64,000 bases of DNA from Methylobacterium sp. J-076. GTDB lineage: Bacteria > Pseudomonadota > Alphaproteobacteria > Rhizobiales > Beijerinckiaceae. Numbering within the stretch: position 1 is the stretch's first letter; each line of letters starts with the position of its first letter. The stretch spans positions 124,001 through 188,000 of the forward strand of contig NZ_JAKSXW010000130.1 in assembly GCF_022829405.1 (NCBI RefSeq). Direction: 5' to 3'. Both the position numbers and the translations under genes were made by a program. Positions 17,243 through 28,026 of the stretch are shown here, in pieces. Below the pieces are notes generated by a model, which was not told the origin of the DNA, searched no databases, and was given only the letters and a program-made list of their open reading frames with translations.

Positions 17243-18406
17243 TCAGACGACCGTCACGGTGAGGTCGTGCACCACGATGCGGTTGCCCCGGGCCGACAGG
17301 GCGAGCCGGCCGTGCTTCAGGGCCAGCGCCTTCTCGCCGAAGAGCACCCGGCGCCACCCCTGCAGGACGGGCACCTCCGCCTCGTCGTCCTCGGCGAGGG
17401 CTTCGAGGTCGTCCACCGTGGCGATGATCTTGGGCGCCACGCCCTCCGCCTCGCACACGGCCTTCAGCAGCACCTTGAGCAGTTCCACCAGGGCGCCGTT
17501 GCCGCCGGAGCGGCGCACGCGTTCCGGCACGGCGATCGCCGACGAGTCGTTGGCGAGGCCGCGTTCCACCGCCGCGAGGATGTCCGCCCCGGTGCGCGAC
17601 CGTTCGAAACCGGCGGGGATCGTGCGCAGCCGCCCCAGCGCCTCGACGCTGCGCGGCGCCGCCGAGGCGACGTCGATCACCGCCTCGTCCTTCAGCACCC
17701 GCCCCCGGGGGACGTTGCGCGACTGCGCCTCCCGCTCGCGCCATGCCGCGACTTCCATCAGCACCGCGATCTCCCGCGGCTTGCGCATCCGCCCGGCGAG
17801 GCGGCGCCACGCCTGCTGCGGATCGGCCTGATAGGTCTCCGGCGAGGTGAGGACCCCCATCTCCTCATCGAGCCACGCGCCCCGGTCGGTGCGCAGCAGC
17901 TCGGCCACCAGCTCCTCGTAGATCTTCACGAGGTGCGTCACGTCCGACAGGGCGTAGGCGAGCTGCGCGTCCGACAGGGGGCGGCGCGACCAGTCGGTGA
18001 AGCGCGAGGACTTGTCGATCTTGGCCTTGGCGAGGTCGTTGACGAGCTGCTCGTAGGAGACCGAGTCGCCGTAGCCGCAGACCATGGCGGCGACCTGCGT
18101 ATCGAAGAAGGGATGCGGCAGCATCTTGCCCAGCATCCAGACGATCTCGAGGTCCTGCCGGGCCGAGTGGAACACCTTCACCACGCCTTCGTCGGCCATC
18201 AGATCCACGAAGGGCTGCAGATCGAGGCCGGCGGCGAGGGGATCGACCAGCACCGCGCTCCCGTCCGGGGCGGCCATCTGGATCAGGCACAACTTCGGAT
18301 AGTAGGTCGTCTCCCGCATGAACTCGGTATCGACGGTCACGAAGGGCTGCGCGGACAGCCGCGTGCAGACGTCGCGAAGTTCGGCGGTGTCGGTGATCAG
18401 GTCCAT
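17243..18406 (-). CDS. rnd: Ribonuclease D
   Basis: RNase D is a 3'-5' exonuclease that trims tRNA and other stable RNA. The 387-residue product has a complete DEDDy active site: Asp26 and Glu28 in [10 protein letters not shown], Asp85 in [13 protein letters not shown], and Tyr151/Asp155 in [15 protein letters not shown]-terminal HRDC-type helical region follows (about 210-300, with [19 protein letters not shown] and the Rnd segment [12 protein letters not shown]). The ATG at 18406 ([10 protein letters not shown]) fits the family; earlier in-frame codons are unsupported. It is divergent from aspS, as in many Rhizobiales. Confidence 0.95.
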   Translation of the reverse strand: MDLITDTAELRDVCTRLSAQPFVTVDTEFMRETTYYPKLCLIQMAAPDGSAVLVDPLAAGLDLQPFVDLMADEGVVKVFHSARQDLEIVWMLGKMLPHPFFDTQVAAMVCGYGDSVSYEQLVNDLAKAKIDKSSRFTDWSRRPLSDAQLAYALSDVTHLVKIYEELVAELLRTDRGAWLDEEMGVLTSPETYQADPQQAWRRLAGRMRKPREIAVLMEVAAWREREAQSRNVPRGRVLKDEAVIDVASAAPRSVEALGRLRTIPAGFERSRTGADILAAVERGLANDSSAIAVPERVRRSGGNGALVELLKVLLKAVCEAEGVAPKIIATVDDLEALAEDDEAEVPVLQGWRRVLFGEKALALKHGRLALSARGNRIVVHDLTVTVV

Positions 18407-18618
18407 GATCCGGCTATACGCAAGCCTTGGCGGGTTGGGGAGCCGCGCAGGCGGAAGCCGGCCTATTTCCAGGGGACTTGTCGCATTTTCCCCGCGCCGT
18501 GCAGCCGCGCCCCGCCGCGGGCGCGTCCGTCCGCCGCGCCTGCCCGCCCGTCCCGCCCGGGTGTGCGCGCGCGGCATCGACCGGGCGGGACGCGCTTGAC
18601 TTGGGGACCCCCGCGTGA

Positions 18619-20496
<1,878 letters not shown>

Positions 20497-20535
20497 CGTC
20501 GCTCCTTCATGAGTAGCCCAGGCCAAGGCTTGCTC

Positions 20536-20628
20536 CGTCATCGCGAGGCGGAGCCGAAGCAATCCGGAGCGCGACCTCTTCGGAGGCGGCAGTGCCGGCT
20601 GGATTGCTTCGCTCGGCTCGCAATGACG
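20536..20628. repeat. Dispersed inverted repeat, copy 4
   Basis: This is a well-preserved copy. The left arm has CGTCATCGCGAGGCGGAGCC then GAAGCAATCCGG. The right arm has GGATTGCTTCGCTCGGCTCG then CAATGACG. It lies between aspS and the glycosyltransferase gene. Confidence 0.78.
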
Positions 20629-20666
20629 ATGGAGAGTGGCGAGGCCAAGGGCTGCACTCGTAGTCG

Positions 20667-21545
20667 ATGGAGGGTATGAGCGACCTCGTGGCCATCGTCG
20701 TCGCCCACGACAGCGCCGACGCCCTCCCCGCCTGCCTCGCGGCCCTGGCCCGGGAGGGCGTGCCGGCCCTCGTCGTGGACAATGCCAGCCGCGACGCCAC
20801 CGTCGCGGTGGCCGGGGCGGCCGGTGCCCGCGTGGTGTGCAACGCCCGCAACGAGGGCTACGGCCGGGCCAACAACATCGGCGTCCGCGCCGCCGCGGGC
20901 GCCGCCTGGGTCCTGATCGTCAACCCCGACGTGGAGTTGCAGCCCGGCGCCGCCGCCGCCCTGCGGGACGCCGCGCGGGCCTGGCCCGATGCCGGGCTCC
21001 TCGCCCCGCGGATCGTCGAGCCGGACGGGCGGTTCTTCTACCAGCCGCGCTCACTCCTCGCCCCCTACCTCACCAACCCCCCCGGCCGGCGCGACCTGCC
21101 CACGGGCGATGCCTGCGCGCCGTTCCTCTCGGGGGCGTGCTTCATGGTCGAACGCGACCTGTTCCTCGCCCTCGGAGGCTTCGACGAGGCGATCTTCCTG
21201 TTCTACGAGGACGACGATCTCTGCCGCCGGGTGGCCGATACCGGGCGCTCGCTGGTCCATGTCCACGGGGCGGTGGCGCGGCACGGGCGCGGCCGATCCT
21301 CGGCGCCGGCGCGGGGCCGGGTGTTCCGGTCGCGCTGGCATCAGGCGTGGTCGCGGGCCTATGTGAGCCGCAAATACGGCCTGCCGGATCCGAGCCCGTC
21401 CACGATGATCGTCAACCTGCCCAAGGCCGCCCTGGCGGTCCTCGCCTTCCGGCGGGCCGGGTTCGAACGCTACGGCGGCTCGGTGGCGGGCGCCTACGCC
21501 GCGTGGCGGGGGCGCGGGGCGCTCGGCCGGGAGGGCCTGTCGTGA
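20667..21545 (+). CDS. Family 2 glycosyltransferase
   Basis: This cytoplasmic or membrane-associated transferase probably adds a sugar, possibly rhamnose-like, to a surface polysaccharide or lipid. The 292-residue GT-A protein has an N-terminal nucleotide-sugar fold: LVAIVVAHDSADALPACLAAL, ALVVDNASRDATV, and NARNEGYGRANNIGVRAA. A DxD-like metal site reads VNPDVEL (about 84-90). The acceptor-side motif FLSGACFMVERDLFLALGGF leads into FYEDDDLCRRV (about 178-188). Two ATGs are possible (20667, 20676), and neither has an ideal ribosome-binding site. The stop overlaps the following acyltransferase start by GTGA, so the two are coupled. Confidence 0.9.
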   Translation: MEGMSDLVAIVVAHDSADALPACLAALAREGVPALVVDNASRDATVAVAGAAGARVVCNARNEGYGRANNIGVRAAAGAAWVLIVNPDVELQPGAAAALRDAARAWPDAGLLAPRIVEPDGRFFYQPRSLLAPYLTNPPGRRDLPTGDACAPFLSGACFMVERDLFLALGGFDEAIFLFYEDDDLCRRVADTGRSLVHVHGAVARHGRGRSSAPARGRVFRSRWHQAWSRAYVSRKYGLPDPSPSTMIVNLPKAALAVLAFRRAGFERYGGSVAGAYAAWRGRGALGREGLS

Positions 21546-22621
21546 GCGGCGCGCCGACCATCGCCGAGGCTTTGGCCCGCGGCCCCAACGGCTTCACCGG
21601 CCTGCGCCTCGGGCTGGCGCTGGCGGTGGTGGTGTCCCACGCCTTCAGCGTCACCACCGGCGCCGTCTCCGATGAGCCCCTGGCCCGGGCCACGGGCTAC
21701 ACCCTCGGCGAACACGCGGTGAACGGCTTCTTCGCCGTCTCGGGGTTCCTCGTCACCATGAGCTGCGACCGCCGGGGATTGCGGGATTATGTCGTGGCGC
21801 GGACCCTGCGCATCCTGCCAGGGCTGGTGGCCGCGACCCTCGTCGTCTCGCTCTTCCTCGGGGCGGCCATGAGCCGGCTGCCGGCCGGCGAATACTGGCG
21901 CGATCCGGGCCTGTGGACGTTCATCCGCGGCACCCTCACCACCTTCAAGAGCAACGCCGCGCTGCCCGGCGTGTTCGAGGCGAACCCCTACCGGGCGCCG
22001 CTGGGCACCGTCTGGACCCTGAAATACGAGGTGCTCTGCTATTGCGGCGTGGTGGCCGCCTCCCTGTGCGGCCTTTTCCGGCGGCGGTGGCCCGTCGCCC
22101 TGCTCTGCCTCGGTCTCGCCGTGGCCCTCGGCTGGGAAATCGCCCTGCACGGCGACGCCCTGCCGAAGGGTACCGAGACGGCCCTGCGCCTGCCCCTGAT
22201 CTTCGCCGCCGGCGCCGGCCTGTACCTCTGGCGGGACCGGCTGCGCGTCTCCGCTCCGGCGATGCTGTGCCTCGGCATCGCCCTGTTCGTGCTGGCGCGG
22301 ACGCCCGCCTACCCCCCGCTGCTGTTCCTGGCCTCCGCCTACGCCGCCGTGTGGCTCGCCGTCGGACCCCTGGCGGCGAAGCCCTTCGATCCCCGGGCCG
22401 ACTTGTCCTACGGGATCTACCTCTACGGCTGGCCGGTGCAGCAGACCCTGCACGCCCTGTGGCCCGCGCCCACGGGCCTCGCCCTGCTGGTGCCCGCGCT
22501 GGCGGCGACGCTGCCGGTGGCGGCCCTGTCGTGGTACGCGGTGGAGCGCCCGGCCCTCGCCCTCAAGGCGCGGACCCTCGGGCGCCGGAGCCTCGGTACC
22601 ATCGAGCCCGCGGGCCCGTGA
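21542..22621 (+). CDS. Membrane acyltransferase, OafA/YrhL (acyltransferase 3) family
   Basis: Such proteins transfer acetyl or other short acyl groups to sugars of surface glycans or small molecules. The 359-residue product has about 10 membrane segments. It shows the family N-terminus NGFTGLRLGLALAVVVSHAF with the catalytic-type His, HAVNGFFAVSGFLVTMS, and RTLRILPGL. TVWTLKYEVLCYCG carries the conserved W..KYE, and DLSYGIYLYGWPVQQ lies near the end. GTG 21542 overlaps the glycosyltransferase stop by 4 bases. The coupling suggests that it decorates the product of that transferase. Confidence 0.9.
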   Translation: MSGAPTIAEALARGPNGFTGLRLGLALAVVVSHAFSVTTGAVSDEPLARATGYTLGEHAVNGFFAVSGFLVTMSCDRRGLRDYVVARTLRILPGLVAATLVVSLFLGAAMSRLPAGEYWRDPGLWTFIRGTLTTFKSNAALPGVFEANPYRAPLGTVWTLKYEVLCYCGVVAASLCGLFRRRWPVALLCLGLAVALGWEIALHGDALPKGTETALRLPLIFAAGAGLYLWRDRLRVSAPAMLCLGIALFVLARTPAYPPLLFLASAYAAVWLAVGPLAAKPFDPRADLSYGIYLYGWPVQQTLHALWPAPTGLALLVPALAATLPVAALSWYAVERPALALKARTLGRRSLGTIEPAGP

Positions 22622-22926
22622 ACGCCACCCTGCCGCCGCGCGCCGCGCTCGATCTGGCCGCCCGTCTGCTCGGCGCGGAGGGGTTTGCGGTCGCGGCCCG
22701 GAACGAGCGGGGCGACAGCCTCTATCTCCACCGGCCCGGCAGCCCCTGGCACCTGCGCCTGTCGAACCACGCCCGCACGGCCAAGCAGCGCCGACGGCGC
22801 ACGGATATCCTCACCAGCCTCATCATCGACGCGCCCCGCTCCGCCGATCAGGTCGCCGCGCTGGTGAGGGGCGCCTTGCGGGATTTCGAGGCGGGGCTCG
22901 TCCGGCGGTCGGCGCCCGATCCGTAG
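22618..22926 (+). CDS. Small hypothetical protein, third gene of the glycosyltransferase operon
   Basis: The 102-residue product from GTG 22618 overlaps the acyltransferase stop by GTGA. It is not recognised. It has an N-terminal helix-rich part (AALDLAARLLGAEGFAV), a beta-like centre (DSLYLHRPGSPWHLRLSNHA), and a basic stretch TAKQRRRRTDILTSLII. The C-terminus is a helix ending in RSAPDP. There is no signal peptide or membrane segment. The chain of three GTGA overlaps ties it to glycan synthesis by context only. Confidence 0.68.
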   Translation: MNATLPPRAALDLAARLLGAEGFAVAARNERGDSLYLHRPGSPWHLRLSNHARTAKQRRRRTDILTSLIIDAPRSADQVAALVRGALRDFEAGLVRRSAPDP

Positions 22927-22960
22927 ACCGCGTGGCCGCCGGGAAGCGATCCAGGGGAGT

Positions 22961-22987
22961 GCGACGGGAGCCATCGTCCCCCGTCGC
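22961..22987 (-). terminator. Hairpin past the 3' end of maeB
   Basis: GCGACGGG (22961-22968) pairs with CCCGTCGC (22980-22987) around an 11-base loop, 22 bp past the maeB stop. No uridine tract follows. The neighbouring bases AAGCGATCCAGGGGA look like half of the dispersed repeat. Confidence 0.4.
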
Positions 22988-23008
22988 GGCCCGCGAAGGG
23001 CCTCTTCC

Positions 23009-25339
23009 TCACTCCGACGTCATGCCCGCGCCGGCCTCGCCGCCGACCCGCGGCGTGCCGTGCACCGACTGGGCCTCCACCACCGCCGCCGCCGTCACGT
23101 TGACGATGCCACGGGCGGTCACCGAGGGGGTGAGGATGTGGGCGGGCCTGGCCGGGCCGATCAGCAGCGGCCCGATGGGGAGCGCGTCGGACAGCACCTT
23201 GGCGAACTGGAACGCGATGTTGGCCGCGTCGAGATTCGGGAAGATCAGCACGTTGGCGGCGCCCTTCAGACGGGAGCCCGGCAGCACCCGCTCGCGCACC
23301 ATCTCGGACAGGGCCGAATCCGCCTGCATCTCGCCATCGACCTGAAGGCCCGGGTCCCGCTCCTCGATGATCGCCAGGGCTTCCCGCATCTTCATGGCCG
23401 AGGCGGAGTCGGACTGTCCGAAATCCGAATGGCTGAGCAGCGCGATCTTCGGCGTGATGCCGAAGCGGGTCACGTGGTTGGCGCAGGCCTGGGCGATCTC
23501 GGCGATCTCCTCGGACGTCGGGTTCGCCCGGACATGGGTGTCGGCCAGGAAGTACGGCCCCTCGTTGGTGATGATCAGGCTCATCGCCGCGAGCTGCTTG
23601 ATGCCCGGCTGCAGGCCGATCACGTCGCGGATGATCCGCAGCCGCGTCTCGAACCGGCCCTCCAGGCCGCAGATCAGCGCGTCGGCCTCGCCCCGGCGCA
23701 CGGCGATGGCGCCGATGATGGTGCTGTTGGTGCGCACCAGCGTGCGCGCCGCGTCGGGGGTGATGCCCCGGCGCCCGGCGACGTCCAGGTAGGTCTGGAC
23801 GAAGGCGCGGTAACGGGGATCGTCCTCGGGATCGATCAGCTCGAAGTCGCGCCCGAGCTTGATCGACAGGCCGAAGCGCTTGAGCCGACTCTCCACCACC
23901 CGCGGGCGGCCGACGAGGATCGGCAGGGCGACCCTGTCCTCCACGATGGCCTGCACGGCCCGCAGCACGCGCTCGTCCTCGCCCTCGGCGTAGATCACCC
24001 GCTTCGGGTTCTCCTTCGCCTTGGTGAAGAGCGGCTTCATGATGAGGCCGGAGCGGTGGACGAACCGGTCCAGGCTCTCCGTATAGGCCTCGATGTCCTC
24101 CAGCGGGCGGCCGGCGACGCCCGAATCCATGGCCGCCTGGGCGACGGCGGGGGCGATGCGCAGGATCAGGCGCGGGTCGAACGGGCTCGGGATCAGCGAT
24201 TTCGGGCCGAAGGGCCGCGCCTCGCCGCCATAGGCGCGGGCGACGACATCCGAGGTCGTCTCGTGCGCCAGCGCCGCGATGGCCTTCACCGCCGCCTTCT
24301 TCATCTCCTCGTTGATCTTGTGGGCACCGACATCGAGGGCGCCGCGGAAGATGTAGGGGAAGCACAGGACGTTGTTGACCTGGTTCGGGAAGTCCGACCG
24401 GCCGGTGCAGATCATCGCGTCCGGCCGCTCCTTCTCGGCGAGGTCGGGCAGGATCTCCGGGTAGGGGTTCGCCAGCGCCATGATGAGCGGGTTCGGCGCC
24501 ATCTCCCGGAGGAATTCGGGCTTCAGCACGCCCCCCGCGGAGAGGCCGATGAACACGTCGGCCCCGGGGATCACCTCCGCCAGGGTCCGCTTGTCGGTGT
24601 CCTTGGCGTAGACGTCCTTCCACCGGTCCATCAGCTCGGGGCGCCCCTTGTAGACCACGCCCTTGATGTCCGTGACCGTGATGTTCTCGACCCGCGCACC
24701 CAGCGACACGAGCAGGTTGAGGCAGGCGAGCGCCGCCGCGCCCGCGCCCGAGGTGACGATGCGGACGTCCTGCAGGGTCTTGCCGGCGAGCTCCAGCCCG
24801 TTCAGCACCGCCGCCGCCACGATGATCGCCGTGCCGTGCTGGTCGTCGTGGAAGACCGGGATGTTCATCCGCGCCCGGCACTGCTCCTCCACCTCGAAGC
24901 ACTCGGGGGCCTTGATGTCCTCGAGGTTGATGCCGCCGAAGGTCGGCTCCAGGGCGCAGACCACGTCCACCAGCTTGGAGACGTCCTTCTGGTTCACCTC
25001 GATGTCGAACACGTCGATGCCGGCGAACTTCTTGAACAGGACGGCCTTGCCCTCCATCACCGGCTTCGAGGCCAGGGGGCCGATGTCGCCGAGGCCGAGC
25101 ACGGCGGTGCCGTTCGAGAGCACGGCCACGAGGTTCTGCCGGATGGTGAGGGTCGCGGCTTCCTGCGGGTCGTCGTAGATCGCCATGCAGGCGGCGGCGA
25201 CGCCGGGGGAATAGGCGAGCGCGAGGTCGCGCTGGTTGCCGAGCGGCTTCGTCGCCTGGATCTCGAGCTTTCCGGGCTGCGGCAGCCGATGATAGACGAG
25301 CGCCCCGGCCTTGAGGTCATCGGACATGTTGTCGGCCAT
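23009..25339 (-). CDS. maeB: NADP-dependent malic enzyme, MaeB type with fused phosphotransacetylase-like domain
   Basis: MaeB decarboxylates malate to pyruvate with NADP and is a cytoplasmic enzyme. The 776-residue product has the malic enzyme domain at about 1-430: [42 protein letters not shown] (about 160-168) and the nucleotide fold [15 protein letters not shown] (about 195). From about residue 440 a phosphotransacetylase-like domain follows ([36 protein letters not shown]), which in this family is regulatory and responds to acetyl-CoA. ATG 25339 has GGGAGAG upstream. In a methylotroph it links C4 acids of the serine-cycle side to pyruvate; that placement is inference. Confidence 0.95.
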   Translation of the reverse strand: MADNMSDDLKAGALVYHRLPQPGKLEIQATKPLGNQRDLALAYSPGVAAACMAIYDDPQEAATLTIRQNLVAVLSNGTAVLGLGDIGPLASKPVMEGKAVLFKKFAGIDVFDIEVNQKDVSKLVDVVCALEPTFGGINLEDIKAPECFEVEEQCRARMNIPVFHDDQHGTAIIVAAAVLNGLELAGKTLQDVRIVTSGAGAAALACLNLLVSLGARVENITVTDIKGVVYKGRPELMDRWKDVYAKDTDKRTLAEVIPGADVFIGLSAGGVLKPEFLREMAPNPLIMALANPYPEILPDLAEKERPDAMICTGRSDFPNQVNNVLCFPYIFRGALDVGAHKINEEMKKAAVKAIAALAHETTSDVVARAYGGEARPFGPKSLIPSPFDPRLILRIAPAVAQAAMDSGVAGRPLEDIEAYTESLDRFVHRSGLIMKPLFTKAKENPKRVIYAEGEDERVLRAVQAIVEDRVALPILVGRPRVVESRLKRFGLSIKLGRDFELIDPEDDPRYRAFVQTYLDVAGRRGITPDAARTLVRTNSTIIGAIAVRRGEADALICGLEGRFETRLRIIRDVIGLQPGIKQLAAMSLIITNEGPYFLADTHVRANPTSEEIAEIAQACANHVTRFGITPKIALLSHSDFGQSDSASAMKMREALAIIEERDPGLQVDGEMQADSALSEMVRERVLPGSRLKGAANVLIFPNLDAANIAFQFAKVLSDALPIGPLLIGPARPAHILTPSVTARGIVNVTAAAVVEAQSVHGTPRVGGEAGAGMTSE

Positions 25340-25402
25340 CGATCGCTCTCCCGCTCGTCCCGTTAGCTGCCGGGCCCTACGGACCGGCGGAGCCGTGCTC
25401 TG

Positions 25403-26080
25403 ATGGGTCTGTTGCAACGCCTGCGCAGGGGGCGCAACCCGCTCAACGAAACCCGGCTGCACCTCGCCCGTCTGGCGGGGCGCTACGGATTCTCCATCGG
25501 CTCCTATTCCTACGGCCGACCCAAGGTCCGCTTCCCCGAAAGCGGCCGGAAGCTGACGATCGGCCGGTATTGTTCCATCGCCGACAGGGTGGAGATCCTG
25601 CTGGGCGGGGACCACCGGTTGGACTGGGCTTCCACCTACCCCTTCGCCGCGATGCGGGGGCACTTTCCGGGGGCCGACGCACCGGAGGATTACCATTCGT
25701 CCCGGGGGGACGTGGTGATCGGCCACGACGTGTGGCTCGGCTCGGGCTGCATGATCCTGTCCGGCGTCACGGTGGGGCACGGGGCGGTCGTCGCCGCCCG
25801 GGCGGTGGTGACGCGGGACGTGCCCCCCTACGGCGTGGTGGCCGGCAATCCGGCGCGGGTGGTCCGCCACCGCTTCCCGCCGGAGGTGGCGCAGGCCCTC
25901 GTGGCGTCGGCCTGGTGGGACCTCCCGCGGGCCGAGGTCGGCCGGCTCGTCCCGCTGCTGCAGAGCGGGCGGATCGACACCCTGCTGGCCGCGTTGCGCG
26001 GGGCCGAGGAATCCCGTAACGGCGGGGCCGCGCCCGCACCCCGCGCGGCGCAGGACATCGAACCCGGACCGAGGCGATGA
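25403..26080 (+). CDS. Hexapeptide-repeat acetyltransferase (CatB/XAT type)
   Basis: The 225-residue protein has a left-handed beta-helix of hexapeptide repeats: [19 protein letters not shown], then [39 protein letters not shown] and the end cap [17 protein letters not shown]. The HDVWLG histidine is the likely catalytic base of the xenobiotic-acetyltransferase branch. The PLNETRLHL start and the PFAAMRGHF segment suggest a sugar or polysaccharide acceptor rather than chloramphenicol. It is divergent from maeB and overlaps the next small gene by ATGA. The substrate is unknown. Confidence 0.88.
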   Translation: MGLLQRLRRGRNPLNETRLHLARLAGRYGFSIGSYSYGRPKVRFPESGRKLTIGRYCSIADRVEILLGGDHRLDWASTYPFAAMRGHFPGADAPEDYHSSRGDVVIGHDVWLGSGCMILSGVTVGHGAVVAARAVVTRDVPPYGVVAGNPARVVRHRFPPEVAQALVASAWWDLPRAEVGRLVPLLQSGRIDTLLAALRGAEESRNGGAAPAPRAAQDIEPGPRR

Positions 26081-26325
26081 GCGATACGCCCCCCGACCGC
26101 CTCGCGGCGCATCCCAGCAGCCCGCATTACGACGAAGCCCTGCTGGAGCGCGGCGTCGGCGTGCGCTTCAACGGCGTCGATAAGACCAATGTCGAGGAAT
26201 ACTGCGTCAGCGAGGGCTGGGTGAGGCTCTCCGCCGGCAAGACCCTCGACCGCGCGGGAAACCCGATGACCGTGAAGCTCAAGGGCACGGTGGAGCCCTA
26301 TTTCCGCGAGCCGGCAGAGGGCTGA
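26077..26325 (+). CDS. DUF3297 family small protein
   Basis: The 82-residue protein is a near-complete match in pattern to DUF3297: [40 protein letters not shown] and [20 protein letters not shown]. It is cytoplasmic and its function is unknown. ATG 26077 overlaps the acetyltransferase stop by 4 bases. A C-rich/G-rich hairpin follows about 50 bp downstream. Confidence 0.85.
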   Translation: MSDTPPDRLAAHPSSPHYDEALLERGVGVRFNGVDKTNVEEYCVSEGWVRLSAGKTLDRAGNPMTVKLKGTVEPYFREPAEG

Positions 26326-26376
26326 CAGGTTTTCCGCGAACCCAGGATCGGGTGGTCCCGCGGCCTCGCGCGAGTC

Positions 26377-26397
26377 CCCTCCCCCCTGTGGGGAGGG
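26377..26397. terminator. C-rich/G-rich hairpin between convergent genes
   Basis: CCCTCCCC (26377-26384), a CCTGT loop and GGGGAGGG (26390-26397) form a perfect 8-bp stem between the DUF3297 and ppx 3' ends. Closely related hairpins lie at 49626 and 50527. Confidence 0.5.
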
Positions 26398-26473
26398 ATT
26401 GGGGTGGGGGTGGTGCCGGGTGAAGCGCCCCGGTGCCTCCTGAACCACCCCACCTCCCGCTCATGCCCCCCGA

Positions 26474-28015
26474 TCAGTTGAACAGGATCCGCCCGTCGAG
26501 GCCGATGATGCGGCCGAGGCCGCGCACCCGGTTCAGGAGCCGGTCGCCGCTGAGGGCGGTCCACTCCACCGGCAGGCGCAGGGTGACGCGACCGTCCTCG
26601 ACGGTCAGAGGCGCCCGCGGCAGGGCGCCGTCCATCCCCGCCGAGACCGGAAAGGCCACCCGCAACAGCGCGCCGAGCAGCCGGGCCCGCTCGAAGAAGC
26701 GCGGCCCGGCGAGGGCGCGCAGGATCGGATTGGCCTTCTCCGGCGCGACGCCGATATGGCGGGAGGACACGGCGAGGCTGAGATAGGCCCGGCCGGGGTG
26801 GTCCACGCCGACGAAGGCCGCGTTCTGGATCACCGCGATGCTCTGCTCGCCCCGGTAATCCGGATGCGCCCGCCAGCCGACATCGGCCAGGAGGCACGCG
26901 GCGTGGCGCAGGCGGCGCTCGTCGGCCGTCTCCGGCCCGTCGAGGGTCGCCACGAACCGGTCGGTCCAGGCGATCAGCTCCTCGCCATGGCCCGGGGCCC
27001 GCGCCCGCAGGGCGTTGAACTCCGCCGCCGAGGCGAGGAGCGGGTCGACGAGCCGCGTGTCCCGGTCGAGCTGCTCGAACAGCAAACCCTCGCGGACGCC
27101 CGAGGCGGAGATCGCCACGGCGCGGGGCCGCCCGACCCGGATGATCTCCTCCAGCACCAGCGCGCCGTAGGCGAGGAGCGGGCGCCGCGCCTCGGAGACG
27201 GCCTCGACGTCCTGGAGCTGCGACGCGTCGGTCTGCTCCACGATCTGGAGGAAGCTCAGCTCGTCGGTGGGATCGACCGTGTACCCGTGCATCACGTGGA
27301 CCGGGTAGCCCCGCGAGGCCTGATGCAGCCGGGCGATGGCCCGCCACGTGCCGCCGACCGCGTAGAAGGTCCGGCCCTTCAGGGTCTCCAGTTGCGGGGC
27401 AGCCTTGCGCATGTGCTCGCGGACGAGCTTGCCGGCCTTCTTGATGGAGCCGCCGGAGAGGTCCTGCAGGGTGAGGCCCCCGAGGGGCATCGTCACCCCC
27501 TGTCCGACGACGGTGCCCCGCACATCCACCAGTTCGAGGGAGCCGCCGCCCATGTCGCCCACCACCCCGTCCGGGGCGTGGAAGCCGGAGACGACGCCGA
27601 GGGCCGACAGCTCGGCCTCCCGGCGGCCGGAGAGGAGCTGGATCTGCTGCCCGCAGGCCTCTTCGGCGGCGCGGAGGAAGTCGGGCCCGTTCTGCGCGTC
27701 GCGGGCCGCCGCCGTGGCGAGCACGAAGACCTGGGAGACCCGCATCGTCCGGCACAGCACGCGGAACCGCGCCAGGGCCGCGAGCGCCTTGGTCACCGCC
27801 TCGTCGGCGAGGCGGCCCGTGGTGAAGACGTTCCGGCCGAGGCCGCACAGCACCTTCTCATTGTACATCGGCGTCGGCGCCCGGTTGAGCCCGTCATACG
27901 CGACGAGCCGCACCGAGTTGGAGCCGATGTCGATGATGGCCACCGGCCGGGACCGGTCGGTGCGGATCTTCTCCGCGAAGGCCGCGGGGGTGAGGATGGC
28001 GCTGGGGCTTGCCAA
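26474..28015 (-). CDS. ppx: Exopolyphosphatase (Ppx/GppA family)
   Basis: Ppx releases phosphate from polyphosphate chains, and family members can also act on pppGpp. The 513-residue product has the ASKHA phosphate-binding loops: IIDIGSNSVRLVAYDG (about 28-42), SGRREAELSALGVVSG, and VVGDMGGGSLELVDV (about 150-164). The helical C-terminal domain contains an HD-like segment (HAACLLADVGWRAHPDYRGE). No ATG precedes the fold; a TTG at 28015, 12 bases past the ppk1 stop, is the likely start. An internal GTG just before AIIDIGSN would clip the N-terminus. It is downstream of ppk1 on the same strand, so synthesis and breakdown of polyphosphate are paired. Confidence 0.9.
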   Translation of the reverse strand: MASPSAILTPAAFAEKIRTDRSRPVAIIDIGSNSVRLVAYDGLNRAPTPMYNEKVLCGLGRNVFTTGRLADEAVTKALAALARFRVLCRTMRVSQVFVLATAAARDAQNGPDFLRAAEEACGQQIQLLSGRREAELSALGVVSGFHAPDGVVGDMGGGSLELVDVRGTVVGQGVTMPLGGLTLQDLSGGSIKKAGKLVREHMRKAAPQLETLKGRTFYAVGGTWRAIARLHQASRGYPVHVMHGYTVDPTDELSFLQIVEQTDASQLQDVEAVSEARRPLLAYGALVLEEIIRVGRPRAVAISASGVREGLLFEQLDRDTRLVDPLLASAAEFNALRARAPGHGEELIAWTDRFVATLDGPETADERRLRHAACLLADVGWRAHPDYRGEQSIAVIQNAAFVGVDHPGRAYLSLAVSSRHIGVAPEKANPILRALAGPRFFERARLLGALLRVAFPVSAGMDGALPRAPLTVEDGRVTLRLPVEWTALSGDRLLNRVRGLGRIIGLDGRILFN

Positions 28016-28026
28016 GCGGATCGGTC

